A DNA stretch of 64,000 nucleotides, taken from NCBI RefSeq assembly GCF_029193595.2, contig NZ_CP135054.1:1-64000 (forward strand), read 5' to 3'. The notes under the pieces are model-generated. The model did not search any database. It was given only the letters and a program-made list of their open reading frames with translations, and was not told the origin of the DNA. The position numbers and the translations under genes are program-made. This DNA is from Providencia hangzhouensis. Its GTDB lineage: Bacteria; Pseudomonadota; Gammaproteobacteria; Enterobacterales; Enterobacteriaceae. Shown in pieces: positions 9,137-16,275 of the stretch; positions within the stretch are counted from its first letter, which is position 1, and every line of letters begins with the position of its first letter.

Positions 9137-9281
9137 AACGATGTCAGAATAGAGTTAAATTTCCTATTGATTGACATATTCCGTCAAAGGTAATAGATTT
9201 CATCCTGACACTTTTGCCTTTGGAGGCATCTTGCAAGGTCAACGCATCGGCTATGTCCGCGTCAGCAGCTTCGACCAGAAC
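9137..9281 (+). pseudogene. tnpR: Remnant of Tn21-family res site and 5' end of tnpR
   Basis: The integron abuts a partial resolution site and then the first 17 codons of a serine resolvase. These start with TTG at 9231 and read QGQRIGYVRVSSFDQN, close to the Tn21/Tn1696 group. The frame is destroyed at 9281 by the neighbouring IS91-like element, so all catalytic residues beyond the first serine region are gone. This shows that the integron targeted a transposon res site, a known preference of Tn402-type elements. Confidence 0.88.
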
Positions 9282-9364
9282 ATAAGCACGCCGTTGGCGT
9301 GAGCATCGCGGCAGAGCCGCTCTATTCCTAGGCAACTCCCTGTTCGTCTTTTATACTCTGCTCT

Positions 9365-10564
9365 ATGTATATTCCCAGACCCACTAAACTGCTCTTTCAA
9401 TACGATGACGGATGGAACCGCTTCATTGATAACAACACCGTCGATGAATGGCAACTCATCTCTGTCGAAAAGATGCTCGCCTGCAGCACCTGTGCGATGG
9501 GCGTTCGCCGTTATTGCTGTTCTTCTCCTGAATGCACCCATTCTCGTTTCTTTTGCCAAACCTGTAAATCCAAAGCCTGCAGTGCCTGTGGCCTCAAAGG
9601 CACCGAACAATGGATTGCCCAACAACGGCATATTTTGCCAGATTGCGAGTGGCAACACATCACTCTCACTATGCCTCACCTGCTTTGGCCTTTCTTTAAC
9701 AACAACTGGGCCTTACTTAATCAACTTTTTCGCTGCGCCACTCGTGCCATGCTCAAACACGCCAAGCGCCTTGGCCTCGAAATTGGTATTTTTTGTGCGC
9801 TACATACTTATGGTCGCCAACTCAATCAACATCCACACATTCATTTATCGGTGACACGAGGCGGACTCACAAAATATGACACCTGGAAACCCATTTTTTT
9901 CAAAAAGAAAGACGTCGAAAAAGTCTGGCGCAGCGCGGTCATTCGGCTTCTTCGAGATAGCTATTTTCAGCTACAACCCAACACATTACAGGGCTTCGGG
10001 CATATTCGGGATTATCCGACCTGGTGTCGTTACCTCAATGCCCAGTTTCAGCGTTATTGGAAACTCCATTTTGCCAAAAAGACACGAGGGGCTTGGCACA
10101 ATGTAAAATATCTGGGCCGATACCTAAAACGTCCGCCTATCTCGGCTTCCCAACTGAAACATTACAGCGGGGGCACAGTAGTGCATCATTATTATGACCA
10201 CCATAGCCAACAATACCGACGACAAACCTTATCCCAAGAAGAAATGATACGACGTTATGTCAATCATATCCCTGCCCGACATTTTAAGATGATCCGCTAT
10301 TACGGTTTTTTAGCCAATCGCAAACGCGGCAGTTTATTACCTAAAGTGTATGATGCGTTGGACATCATGTCCCCTAGCGTACCCGAAAAACCAGGCTTTG
10401 CCGCACTGATGAAAGGGTTTTTAAACACAGATCCGTACCAATGTATTTTATGTGGAAACCGACTGCGATTTATGAGTGCGGAAAAAGGCATACACGCAGC
10501 CACTTTACTGTCTGAAAGGCGGGATAAAATGGCCAAAAAACGATGGTTACAAACCGCGGCCTAG
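9365..10564 (+). CDS. IS91-family Y2-HUH transposase
   Basis: A 399-residue rolling-circle transposase. The N-terminal third has a cysteine-rich zinc-binding region (CSTCAMG, CCSSPEC, CQTCKSKACSACG). The HUH metal site is HPHIHLSVTRGG near residue 160. The two tyrosines lie in KYLGRYLKRP near residue 255. The length is close to that of IS91/IS801-type enzymes. It belongs to the family but is not one of the common ISCR proteins I know. The element probably moves adjacent DNA by one-ended transposition. Confidence 0.9.
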   Translation: MYIPRPTKLLFQYDDGWNRFIDNNTVDEWQLISVEKMLACSTCAMGVRRYCCSSPECTHSRFFCQTCKSKACSACGLKGTEQWIAQQRHILPDCEWQHITLTMPHLLWPFFNNNWALLNQLFRCATRAMLKHAKRLGLEIGIFCALHTYGRQLNQHPHIHLSVTRGGLTKYDTWKPIFFKKKDVEKVWRSAVIRLLRDSYFQLQPNTLQGFGHIRDYPTWCRYLNAQFQRYWKLHFAKKTRGAWHNVKYLGRYLKRPPISASQLKHYSGGTVVHHYYDHHSQQYRRQTLSQEEMIRRYVNHIPARHFKMIRYYGFLANRKRGSLLPKVYDALDIMSPSVPEKPGFAALMKGFLNTDPYQCILCGNRLRFMSAEKGIHAATLLSERRDKMAKKRWLQTAA

Positions 10565-10619
10565 GGTCAGTGTGCCTATTATTTCCATTTTTGGCTAAAA
10601 ATAGCGCAATTACACGTTA

Positions 10620-10721
10620 TCATGGTTAGGTTAAATACGAGATAGATCCTTTAGCAGACTCTAATACCGAAACATATCGTTATAGATCCGTTAAACCATT
10701 CATCCATTTTCCTAACCATGA
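10620..10721. repeat. 11-bp inverted repeat downstream of the IS91-like transposase
   Basis: TCATGGTTAGG (10620-10630) is repeated inverted as CCTAACCATGA (10711-10721). It flanks an 80-bp AT-rich segment without coding potential. It may belong to the element's right end or to the regulatory region of the next gene. Confidence 0.6.
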
Positions 10722-10746
10722 ACTAACGCTGTTAGCGTGGTTTTTT
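10714..10746 (+). terminator. Rho-independent terminator
   Basis: A hairpin (AACCA...TGGTT outside, CTAAC-GCT-GTTAG inside) is followed by TTTTTT on the plus strand. It would end the transposase transcript. Confidence 0.65.
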
Positions 10747-10780
10747 GCATCATTGGCCCTCAAACCCCAAAAGTGACATA

Positions 10781-10987
10781 ATGACACTTTTAACATTGAA
10801 AATAACATACAAGACTGGATTTGAATTGAAATTGTGGCGACGAGGAATGAATTGGGATCAGGAACGCGCGGCTGAAGAACTGGGCGTCAGTGTGCGAACC
10901 TATAAACGTTATGAAAAAGCGCAAAACATCGCTAAACTCATTGAGCTAGCGACGTTTGCGTTAAGCACAAAAATGACAAAGGAATAG
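10781..10987 (+). CDS. Small XRE-type helix-turn-helix protein
   Basis: A 68-residue protein whose central part (WDQERAAEELGVSVRTYKRYEKA) is a Cro/CI-type helix-turn-helix. It is probably a DNA-binding regulator. The ATG at 10781 is used because the frame upstream lies in the terminator region. The start is embedded in a 23-bp inverted repeat (AAAAGTG, 9-bp centre, CACTTTT; 10770-10792), which may be an autoregulatory operator. The target genes are unknown. Confidence 0.7.
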   Translation: MTLLTLKITYKTGFELKLWRRGMNWDQERAAEELGVSVRTYKRYEKAQNIAKLIELATFALSTKMTKE

Positions 10988-10994
10988 GGTGATA

Positions 10995-11945
10995 CTACTG
11001 AAGGGAAATGAGCTCTTCGCGGCTTAAACCGGTACTTTCAATGATAAGATCAAGGCTAACACCGTTCTTGAGCAAGCTACGAGCCATTGTAATTTTAGCC
11101 TCTCGCATGCCTTTCTCAATACCTTGCTCAATGCCTTTCTCTATGCCTTTCTCTAGGCCTTTTTCCCAGCCGATTTTCTCGCCTTTATCTTGTAAGCGTT
11201 GTGCAATATTCATGATTGCCTCCTTGTGCCTTTCTGCCTGTTCACTCAATTGCTCGACAATATGTTCAAAGTTGGGGGAGTCCAGTGCAATGAACAGATA
11301 ATTGAGGATAGTGACGATGTCGTTATCACTATTATAGTGTTGATTGATGGCTTGTGCCAATAGCGGGATAACACGGTCAAATTCATCCCGCAAATATTTG
11401 TGCTTCATCGCCAGCTCCATCACGGCCACTTTGCGATGATTGACCAACTCATCATCATCAATCACCGTTACATCAACCAACGGGAACGGCTGGGTATATA
11501 ATTCATTAGCCATATCCGGTAACGGGAAACAATCGGTCCACAATTGAGAATAGGGGTAGGGTGAACGGCCACCGTGATAAAACAGTACCGGCACGACTAA
11601 CGGTAACGTTTTATGCCCTTGCTGAAGATGTTGGTTCATGGCTAAGAAAGCATAGTGCATGAGTCTCCAGGCCATGAGTTTATCGGGCGTGGACTGGTGC
11701 TCGACGAGAAGATAGATATACCCTTCACCTTCGGTGGTTTGCACCGAATAGAGCACATCGGATAATCGAGACCGCAGCTGTTTATCGATAAACGAGGAAT
11801 TTGTCAGTGCCAATGTGCTGAAATCACACAACGCTTTGATGTGATCAGGCAGGTGAATGTCAAAAAAGTCCTTTGCGCTGTCAATCTGCGTCATAAACCC
11901 TTTAAAAGCCGCATCATGTGCCGTCGGCGTGTGCTTAGGTTTCAT
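10995..11945 (-). CDS. Rpn family recombination-promoting nuclease (YhgA-like)
   Basis: A 316-residue member of the Rpn/YhgA family (formerly transposase_31), which are PD-(D/E)XK DNA endonucleases linked to recA-independent recombination. The N-terminus has HDAAFKGFMTQIDSAKDFF. The nuclease core includes GYIYLLVEHQST and VPVLFYHGG. The C-terminal tail carries a series of EKG(I/L)E repeats, a common feature of the family. A GTG start at 11960 is also possible. It is convergent with the HTH gene and separated from it by only 7 bp. Confidence 0.85.
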   Translation of the reverse strand: MKPKHTPTAHDAAFKGFMTQIDSAKDFFDIHLPDHIKALCDFSTLALTNSSFIDKQLRSRLSDVLYSVQTTEGEGYIYLLVEHQSTPDKLMAWRLMHYAFLAMNQHLQQGHKTLPLVVPVLFYHGGRSPYPYSQLWTDCFPLPDMANELYTQPFPLVDVTVIDDDELVNHRKVAVMELAMKHKYLRDEFDRVIPLLAQAINQHYNSDNDIVTILNYLFIALDSPNFEHIVEQLSEQAERHKEAIMNIAQRLQDKGEKIGWEKGLEKGIEKGIEQGIEKGMREAKITMARSLLKNGVSLDLIIESTGLSREELISLQ

Positions 11946-11960
11946 TATTCGGTTACTCAC

Positions 11961-12258
11961 TCCTCACGAAAGAATGTGCATCATAACGCAGAATTAATTT
12001 TCTGTCTGTTTTTCGGATTTCAATGTTCGTGTGAAGTCTAATTTGCATTTTCGTCCACAGACTCAATGCATTTAATGACACAATTTCAATGAATTAGTTA
12101 GCTAATGGACGATAAATAAAAAATTAAATGCGTTTTAGTCTAAGTCACCATGTCAATCAAATCATGGTAAATGTTAACCTTATTCACCAAACGGTCAGGG
12201 GATTTAACAAAATTGACACTGATTCATGTCTAAGTGACAAACCATTCAAGGATTAGCT
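11961..12258. other. Intergenic AT-rich segment without recognised genes
   Basis: About 300 bp upstream of the Rpn gene. It presumably holds its promoter and the end of the next transcript. I see no convincing open frame, repeat or terminator. Confidence 0.4.
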
Positions 12259-12447
12259 TTACATTTCATTCCATAAACGGGGAGCTGGCGATTGCGTGAT
12301 AATGAGAGTTACCGTTAATAAAATAAAACAAAAAATCAATGTATTTAAATATTTATCTGACCCACCATGAAGACGCGAACGCAGATACACAAATAACATC
12401 AAGCAAAACACAATGACTTGCGTCGTCATTAAAATGATAAACACCAT
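12259..12447 (-). CDS. Small two-helix membrane protein
   Basis: A 62-residue protein with two hydrophobic segments (residues about 2-22 and 36-52) and nothing else recognisable. Its ATG overlaps the stop of the gene before it (TAATG), and a good AGGAG site precedes it, so the two are probably translationally coupled. Function unknown. Confidence 0.6.
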   Translation of the reverse strand: MVFIILMTTQVIVFCLMLFVYLRSRLHGGSDKYLNTLIFCFILLTVTLIITQSPAPRLWNEM

Positions 12448-12998
12448 TAACTCCTCACATTAAAGCATGCCTTCCCGGCCGCCATAACATTCACTAAGCA
12501 TTCCGTGACATAGTCCGCGTATTGATTTAATGCCGGTCCTGCATTGTTTAATGATTGCTTTGAATAGTGTTCAGCCAAAATACCTTTAATCTGAGTCACA
12601 TTCAATCGAGGCATGTCAATATTGAGCGTCACCAACAACGTATCAATACGACGTAATCGTAGGACATATTCTCGTACTGAACTCGGCTTCATGGATAAAT
12701 CGACTAATAAATAGTGCTGAAAACCCACCAAATCAAAAAAGACAGATAAGGGTGGCGTATGCAATTCACGGCAAAAGCGGCACAGCACCTTCAATCGCGT
12801 CGTTTGCAGGGTATGCCACTCCTCGACATTCAGCTGTTGTGACAAGTGACTGATATCCTCTTTATTAATCGCAACACCATCAAGCATTAACGACACCCGA
12901 TTTAGCTTAACCTGACAACACGAGCAACGATGTGGCTGGTCTTTAAACTCAATCAAATACTGCCTTAACGTACGTATTTTGGATTTTTTTCTGGCCAT
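12447..12998 (-). CDS. Hypothetical zinc-binding protein with SAM-like integrase N-domain
   Basis: A 183-residue protein of unknown function. Residues 24-73 hold paired cysteines (CSCC, CRFC), probably a zinc site. The second half (SVREYVLRLRRIDTLL ... GPALNQYADYV) resembles the core-binding domain of tyrosine recombinases, but no catalytic domain follows. It lies in a group of backbone genes between the replicon and the Rpn gene. The recombinase resemblance is by eye and tentative. Confidence 0.55.
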   Translation of the reverse strand: MARKKSKIRTLRQYLIEFKDQPHRCSCCQVKLNRVSLMLDGVAINKEDISHLSQQLNVEEWHTLQTTRLKVLCRFCRELHTPPLSVFFDLVGFQHYLLVDLSMKPSSVREYVLRLRRIDTLLVTLNIDMPRLNVTQIKGILAEHYSKQSLNNAGPALNQYADYVTECLVNVMAAGKACFNVRS

Positions 12999-13044
12999 CT
13001 GCCTTTCCCCTTATCGATAAAAACAGGAAAACGAGTGACGCCAA

Positions 13045-13662
13045 CTACAACGGCAATAAACGATAGCGCGGTAAAACGTTATCAAATTCGCCCTGAAGAT
13101 GGTGTTGTTTGATGACGTCACTAAATTGTGCTTTATCACCCAGTACCCAAAACGCCACTGAGTCTATCTGTTTTCCGTCATCACTGAACCCCGTAGTTAA
13201 AGCAGAGGCAGTCACATAGAAGGTAGGAATTGCAGTGACTATCGGCTTTTTCATTATCAGTTTTTGCCAGCGGTCTTCACTGAGTACCACACTGTCCCAG
13301 CCCAAATCTTTAAGCAGCTCGGTCGCGTAGGTTAAGCGAAACAAATCACTTTGGCTGGCCATATCACAACAACACGAACGCCACAGATATTCTAACCGTG
13401 ATTTTAATTTTGAGGTCATTAATCGTTGTTGGCCCAGGCGGATTAGCCATTCAAAGTCATGAACGACACAGCGGTGAAATCGTTTTTGTTTCAGGGCCGT
13501 TTGTAGCCAGCGAAGCAGAAAAAGATTTTCAGACTGGGCGTTTCGGGCGGCTTTTCCATCCCACTGCGCCAGTTTGAGCGCAATTAAGGCAGCAAACGCT
13601 AATTTACCTAACCAATGATTTTTTTCTTCAACAGTAACAGGGGAAGTGATTGTTTTTGTCAT
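13045..13662 (-). CDS. DUF2913-family protein
   Basis: A 205-residue soluble protein. The motifs HWLGKLAFAALIALKLAQ, ENLFLLRWL and LFRLTYATELLKDLGW match my memory of the DUF2913 family found on enterobacterial and vibrio plasmids. No function is known. Its ATG overlaps the stop of the FinO-like gene (ATGA), so the two form an operon. Confidence 0.65.
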   Translation of the reverse strand: MTKTITSPVTVEEKNHWLGKLAFAALIALKLAQWDGKAARNAQSENLFLLRWLQTALKQKRFHRCVVHDFEWLIRLGQQRLMTSKLKSRLEYLWRSCCCDMASQSDLFRLTYATELLKDLGWDSVVLSEDRWQKLIMKKPIVTAIPTFYVTASALTTGFSDDGKQIDSVAFWVLGDKAQFSDVIKQHHLQGEFDNVLPRYRLLPL

Positions 13663-14222
13663 GCGGGTCGTGATTGTTGTTTAACCAGTTTTTGAATGCG
13701 TTTTAACGTATCGGCCACATCCGATTCCGTGACAGTCCCGTTCGGTTGACCGTCTTTATCATAGCGTACTGCATCCGGCATAATCGTGGTGCGGTATTTG
13801 ACACTGTGACTAATGGCCGCCAGGCTGCGTTTCAGTTTTTTAGTTGAAATAGGCAGTTCACGGACTTTTTTGTCCGCAAATAAGGCTTCACGCGTGCCAA
13901 CCGCCATGGGTCGAAGTTGCCCATTGGGAAAGAGTTGTGGCCAATGGGCTGAAATATTGGCAATCGCCTCCTCTAACGGCAGATGTTGTTTTGGTGGCGT
14001 TGGCGGAATGACTTTCTTTTCTAACGGGATGACAACCGCTTTCTGTTTTTTCGCAGGGGTTACTTTTTTAGTTGATTGAGTTGGCGCTGTTTTGGCGGGT
14101 TTATGGGGTTTACGCTGTGTATTAACCACCACCTGTTTACGGCGACGTTGAATAACCGGTTCAGTACTTTCCGAGTCTTTTTCTATCGCCGGACGTTTTA
14201 ACGTCAGTGTTTTGCGTTCCAT
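13659..14222 (-). CDS. finO: FinO/ProQ-family RNA chaperone
   Basis: A 187-residue protein with a basic, low-complexity N-terminus (KK/KP-rich, residues 1-75), typical of FinO. It is followed by a ProQ/FinO domain (HWPQLFPNGQLRPMAVGTREALFADK; KLKRSLAAISHSVKYRT). FinO proteins stabilise FinP antisense RNA and promote its pairing with traJ mRNA, repressing transfer. A FinP-like RNA is predicted over the traJ leader in this window. It sits beyond traI, close to the replicon, as in F-like plasmids. A ProQ-like role on other RNAs remains possible. Confidence 0.85.
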   Translation of the reverse strand: MERKTLTLKRPAIEKDSESTEPVIQRRRKQVVVNTQRKPHKPAKTAPTQSTKKVTPAKKQKAVVIPLEKKVIPPTPPKQHLPLEEAIANISAHWPQLFPNGQLRPMAVGTREALFADKKVRELPISTKKLKRSLAAISHSVKYRTTIMPDAVRYDKDGQPNGTVTESDVADTLKRIQKLVKQQSRPA

Positions 14223-14927
14223 TCCAACCTCACACCAAAATCGTGTTTATCATCAATGCATTAATCGCAGATTATCATGAAATTTCACCGAAATCACCCG
14301 CCCGTAGGGCTGTAGACGGCAAAAATAGTCACAAAGAACGAATAGTGGTTAGGGCCGTCGAGACCCGCGTGAGCGGTTACGTGCTGTTTAATACCCCAAT
14401 CTCCCCCCTGTCCTGGTAGAGCCAAATGATATTAACACCATTATTTAGGTTATTTGTCCCTTTGAAAAACGCAGTGAGACGGGCAAGAGGCGTAGCCTCG
14501 ATGAACGGCTGTAGCTGCGCGTTAAGGTGGCCAGAGGCCAGCTTTACGGGGGCAATGGTACGATATTGACACCGTAATCTGAGCGACAGCCATTTATGGC
14601 TTGTAAGCGAAGGCTTTATTGGGTTTATCTCTTTAGAGTGTGCGGCTTGAAAAAGCAGAGCCGCAACTCCTTTTATTAAAAAGGACGTTTAGTTCAGAAC
14701 CTAAAAACGAATTTAACCATAAAATACCAAACTTATTCGAAGTTAATTGCAGAGAATAAACGCATTCGAAGTTAATGGGGTAAATATTTAGCGAAAATGT
14801 TCCCACAGTCATCATCGAGATGAATGGAGAGATTGAGATAACGATTTTACTGTTCAAAAAACACGCTATCCAGATTTAGGGCGAACGAAACCACCGCCAG
14901 TCAAGGCGGTAAATTTAGGGGGATGAA
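14223..14927. other. Non-coding region downstream of repA, candidate oriV
   Basis: About 700 bp without a credible gene lie directly downstream of repA. Replicons of this superfamily keep the origin downstream of the initiator gene. It contains GC-rich patches, AT-rich stretches (14690-14870) and a hairpin at 14893-14910. I found no good DnaA box by eye. The assignment rests on position only. Confidence 0.4.
14893..14910 (-). terminator. Hairpin downstream of repA
   Basis: ACCGCC-N6-GGCGGT lies 17 bp after the repA stop and is followed on the minus strand by GGTTTCGTTC. It may terminate repA or take part in the origin. The T-run is weak. Confidence 0.45.
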
Positions 14928-15866
14928 TTAGGAGTCTGGCAAATGTTCCAAGTAATGCAGGTAAATAGCCTGCCCTTGAACACTCGGGTACAGGGTCTTC
15001 ATTTTACGCTCAAAGGCCATGACTGCTGCTATGGGCTGCGTCACCTTCCACGATTCAAAACGACGCCAGGCGGCATGCTCGGCGCTTTCTGGTGCTTCCA
15101 AACTTTTGGCTAACGCTTTCTTTTCCTTCAGGGCTTTAGCTAAATGCTTCTTCTCTTGTTTGAGCGCTTCATCTTTCCCAACCACGAGGGTTTTGAGCTT
15201 GTTGAGTAGGTTGCGAAGTTTGTGCTTAGTGTCCAGTGACGCCACATTCGCGCGCGCAAGTCGCAAGACATGTTGGGCGTAGCGTTTTTGGTAGCTCTCT
15301 TTTAATCCCTTTTTTTCCATCCAACGGCTAAAGCTGGCGACCACTTCCCGCAGCTCTAACGCGGAAAATCCGAGTCCATGGAAAAATTCAGGACGTATCC
15401 AAATGCGCATCGCTTTGTATTGTTTGGCCTCAATATCAAAATCACGGTCAATCACAATCAGGTTGGCTTGTTCCCAATCACGCAAGGCATGCAATATCGG
15501 GTCGTAACTTTTACGCCCACTGTCATAGCGATACAGTTGACCGCACAACTCCGCCAGTTTTTCCACTGAGCACATCACTTCAAACAACGCGTCACTTTCA
15601 GGGTTGTAATCCGCATAGGCAATCATCGCCATCGCTAACGCATCAAACGTTTCGCGACGCTCTGAACGCACGGATATCCGCTGTTTTCGGCTGTAGCGCA
15701 GTTGGTAAATATGGGGGTTTCGGTTCCAATCGTGACGCTTTAACGCCGCCGCAAAGCGACGCACAGGCACTAATTTCGGTAATTGCCCTAAAAATTTTGG
15801 CGCATAATGCCGATGAATTTTACCGACGGAACAAGGAATTGCAGGAATTGAGTTCCCATTAGACAT
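14928..15866 (-). CDS. repA: RepA replication initiator, IncFII/IncI/IncL-M superfamily
   Basis: A 312-residue plasmid initiator. The N-terminal block (PAIPCSVGKIHRHYAPKF, LVPVRRFAAALKR, RSERRETFDALAMAM) is characteristic of the IncFII_repA family as found in IncI-complex and IncL/M-type replicons. The C-terminal third is lysine/alanine-rich and helical. The ATG at 15866 is preceded by GGAG at good spacing; a GTG at 15878 is rejected. Translation is probably controlled by the upstream hairpin pair and antisense RNA. I cannot assign an exact incompatibility group by reading. Confidence 0.88.
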   Translation of the reverse strand: MSNGNSIPAIPCSVGKIHRHYAPKFLGQLPKLVPVRRFAAALKRHDWNRNPHIYQLRYSRKQRISVRSERRETFDALAMAMIAYADYNPESDALFEVMCSVEKLAELCGQLYRYDSGRKSYDPILHALRDWEQANLIVIDRDFDIEAKQYKAMRIWIRPEFFHGLGFSALELREVVASFSRWMEKKGLKESYQKRYAQHVLRLARANVASLDTKHKLRNLLNKLKTLVVGKDEALKQEKKHLAKALKEKKALAKSLEAPESAEHAAWRRFESWKVTQPIAAVMAFERKMKTLYPSVQGQAIYLHYLEHLPDS

Positions 15867-15893
15867 GTCTCTCCGCACTTATGTTGTACGGAA

Positions 15894-15958
15894 GGAGTTG
15901 AATTTTTTTGCGCATAATTCTATACTCCCCGCTAGGAGTTCAACATTACCCCTAGCGG
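15894..15958 (-). promoter_or_regulatory. repA leader stem-loop with pseudoknot potential
   Basis: On the minus strand a stem (CCGCTAGG/CCTAGCGG, 15951-15958 with 15929-15936) presents a 14-nt loop containing GTTGAA. A perfect complement, TTCAAC, lies at 15897-15902, about 30 nt before the repA start. IncI/IncL-M relatives activate initiator translation through such a loop-to-leader pseudoknot. Confidence 0.6.
15898..15926 (+). promoter_or_regulatory. Promoter of the antisense replication-control RNA
   Basis: TTGAAT (15898-15903), a 17-bp spacer and TATACT (15921-15926) read on the plus strand, opposite to repA. It points into the predicted antisense RNA. Its -35 overlaps the distal pseudoknot element. 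Confidence 0.7.
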
Positions 15959-16025
15959 AATTGCTCTGAATGCCCCTGATAATCTTTCGATCCCGCCAAG
16001 AATTGAGAAGATGTCAGGGGTTTTC
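15933..16025 (+). ncRNA. Antisense RNA controlling repA (CopA/Inc-RNA type)
   Basis: The predicted RNA is about 90 nt and opposite to the repA leader. It starts some 7 nt after the -10 box. It ends in a stem (CCCCTGA/TCAGGGG, 15974-16020) followed by TTTTC. The loop of this stem contains CCCGCCAAG, so the sense-strand loop carries CTTGGCGG, like the target loops of the IncFII/IncI family. Pairing would block leader translation and the activating pseudoknot. The 400-bp repA/traI interval holds no other gene. Confidence 0.75.
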
Positions 16026-16275
16026 TATTTGGGTTCACAGCACATGTTTGTGTGTTACATCCCATCACTTGCCACCTTTCGGCGTGGCGACCACAAAATT
16101 CACATCAATTGTCGGCTAATTTAGCACTCTATGCGCATTCAAGCAACGTCTTCACGATAAAGACGCGATTTATTCACAAAATTTGTAATAAAACTTGAGG
16201 TTCGACGCGAGAGAAAACTAAACGAAACTGGCGGAAATCGCCGACAATGCGGGTTAAAACATAAATAACAGGGTG

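Larger units (their letters stand above)
9282..10746 (+). mobile_element. IS91-family insertion element
   Basis: The left end begins immediately after GAAC (9278-9281) inside tnpR and carries two small hairpins (CACGCC/GGCGTG and GCGGC/GCCGC), as IS91-family ends do. It encodes one Y2-HUH transposase. The right end is not certain. I place it near the hairpin and T-run around 10746, because the element should end between the transposase and the next backbone gene. No target-site duplication is expected in this family. Confidence 0.7.
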
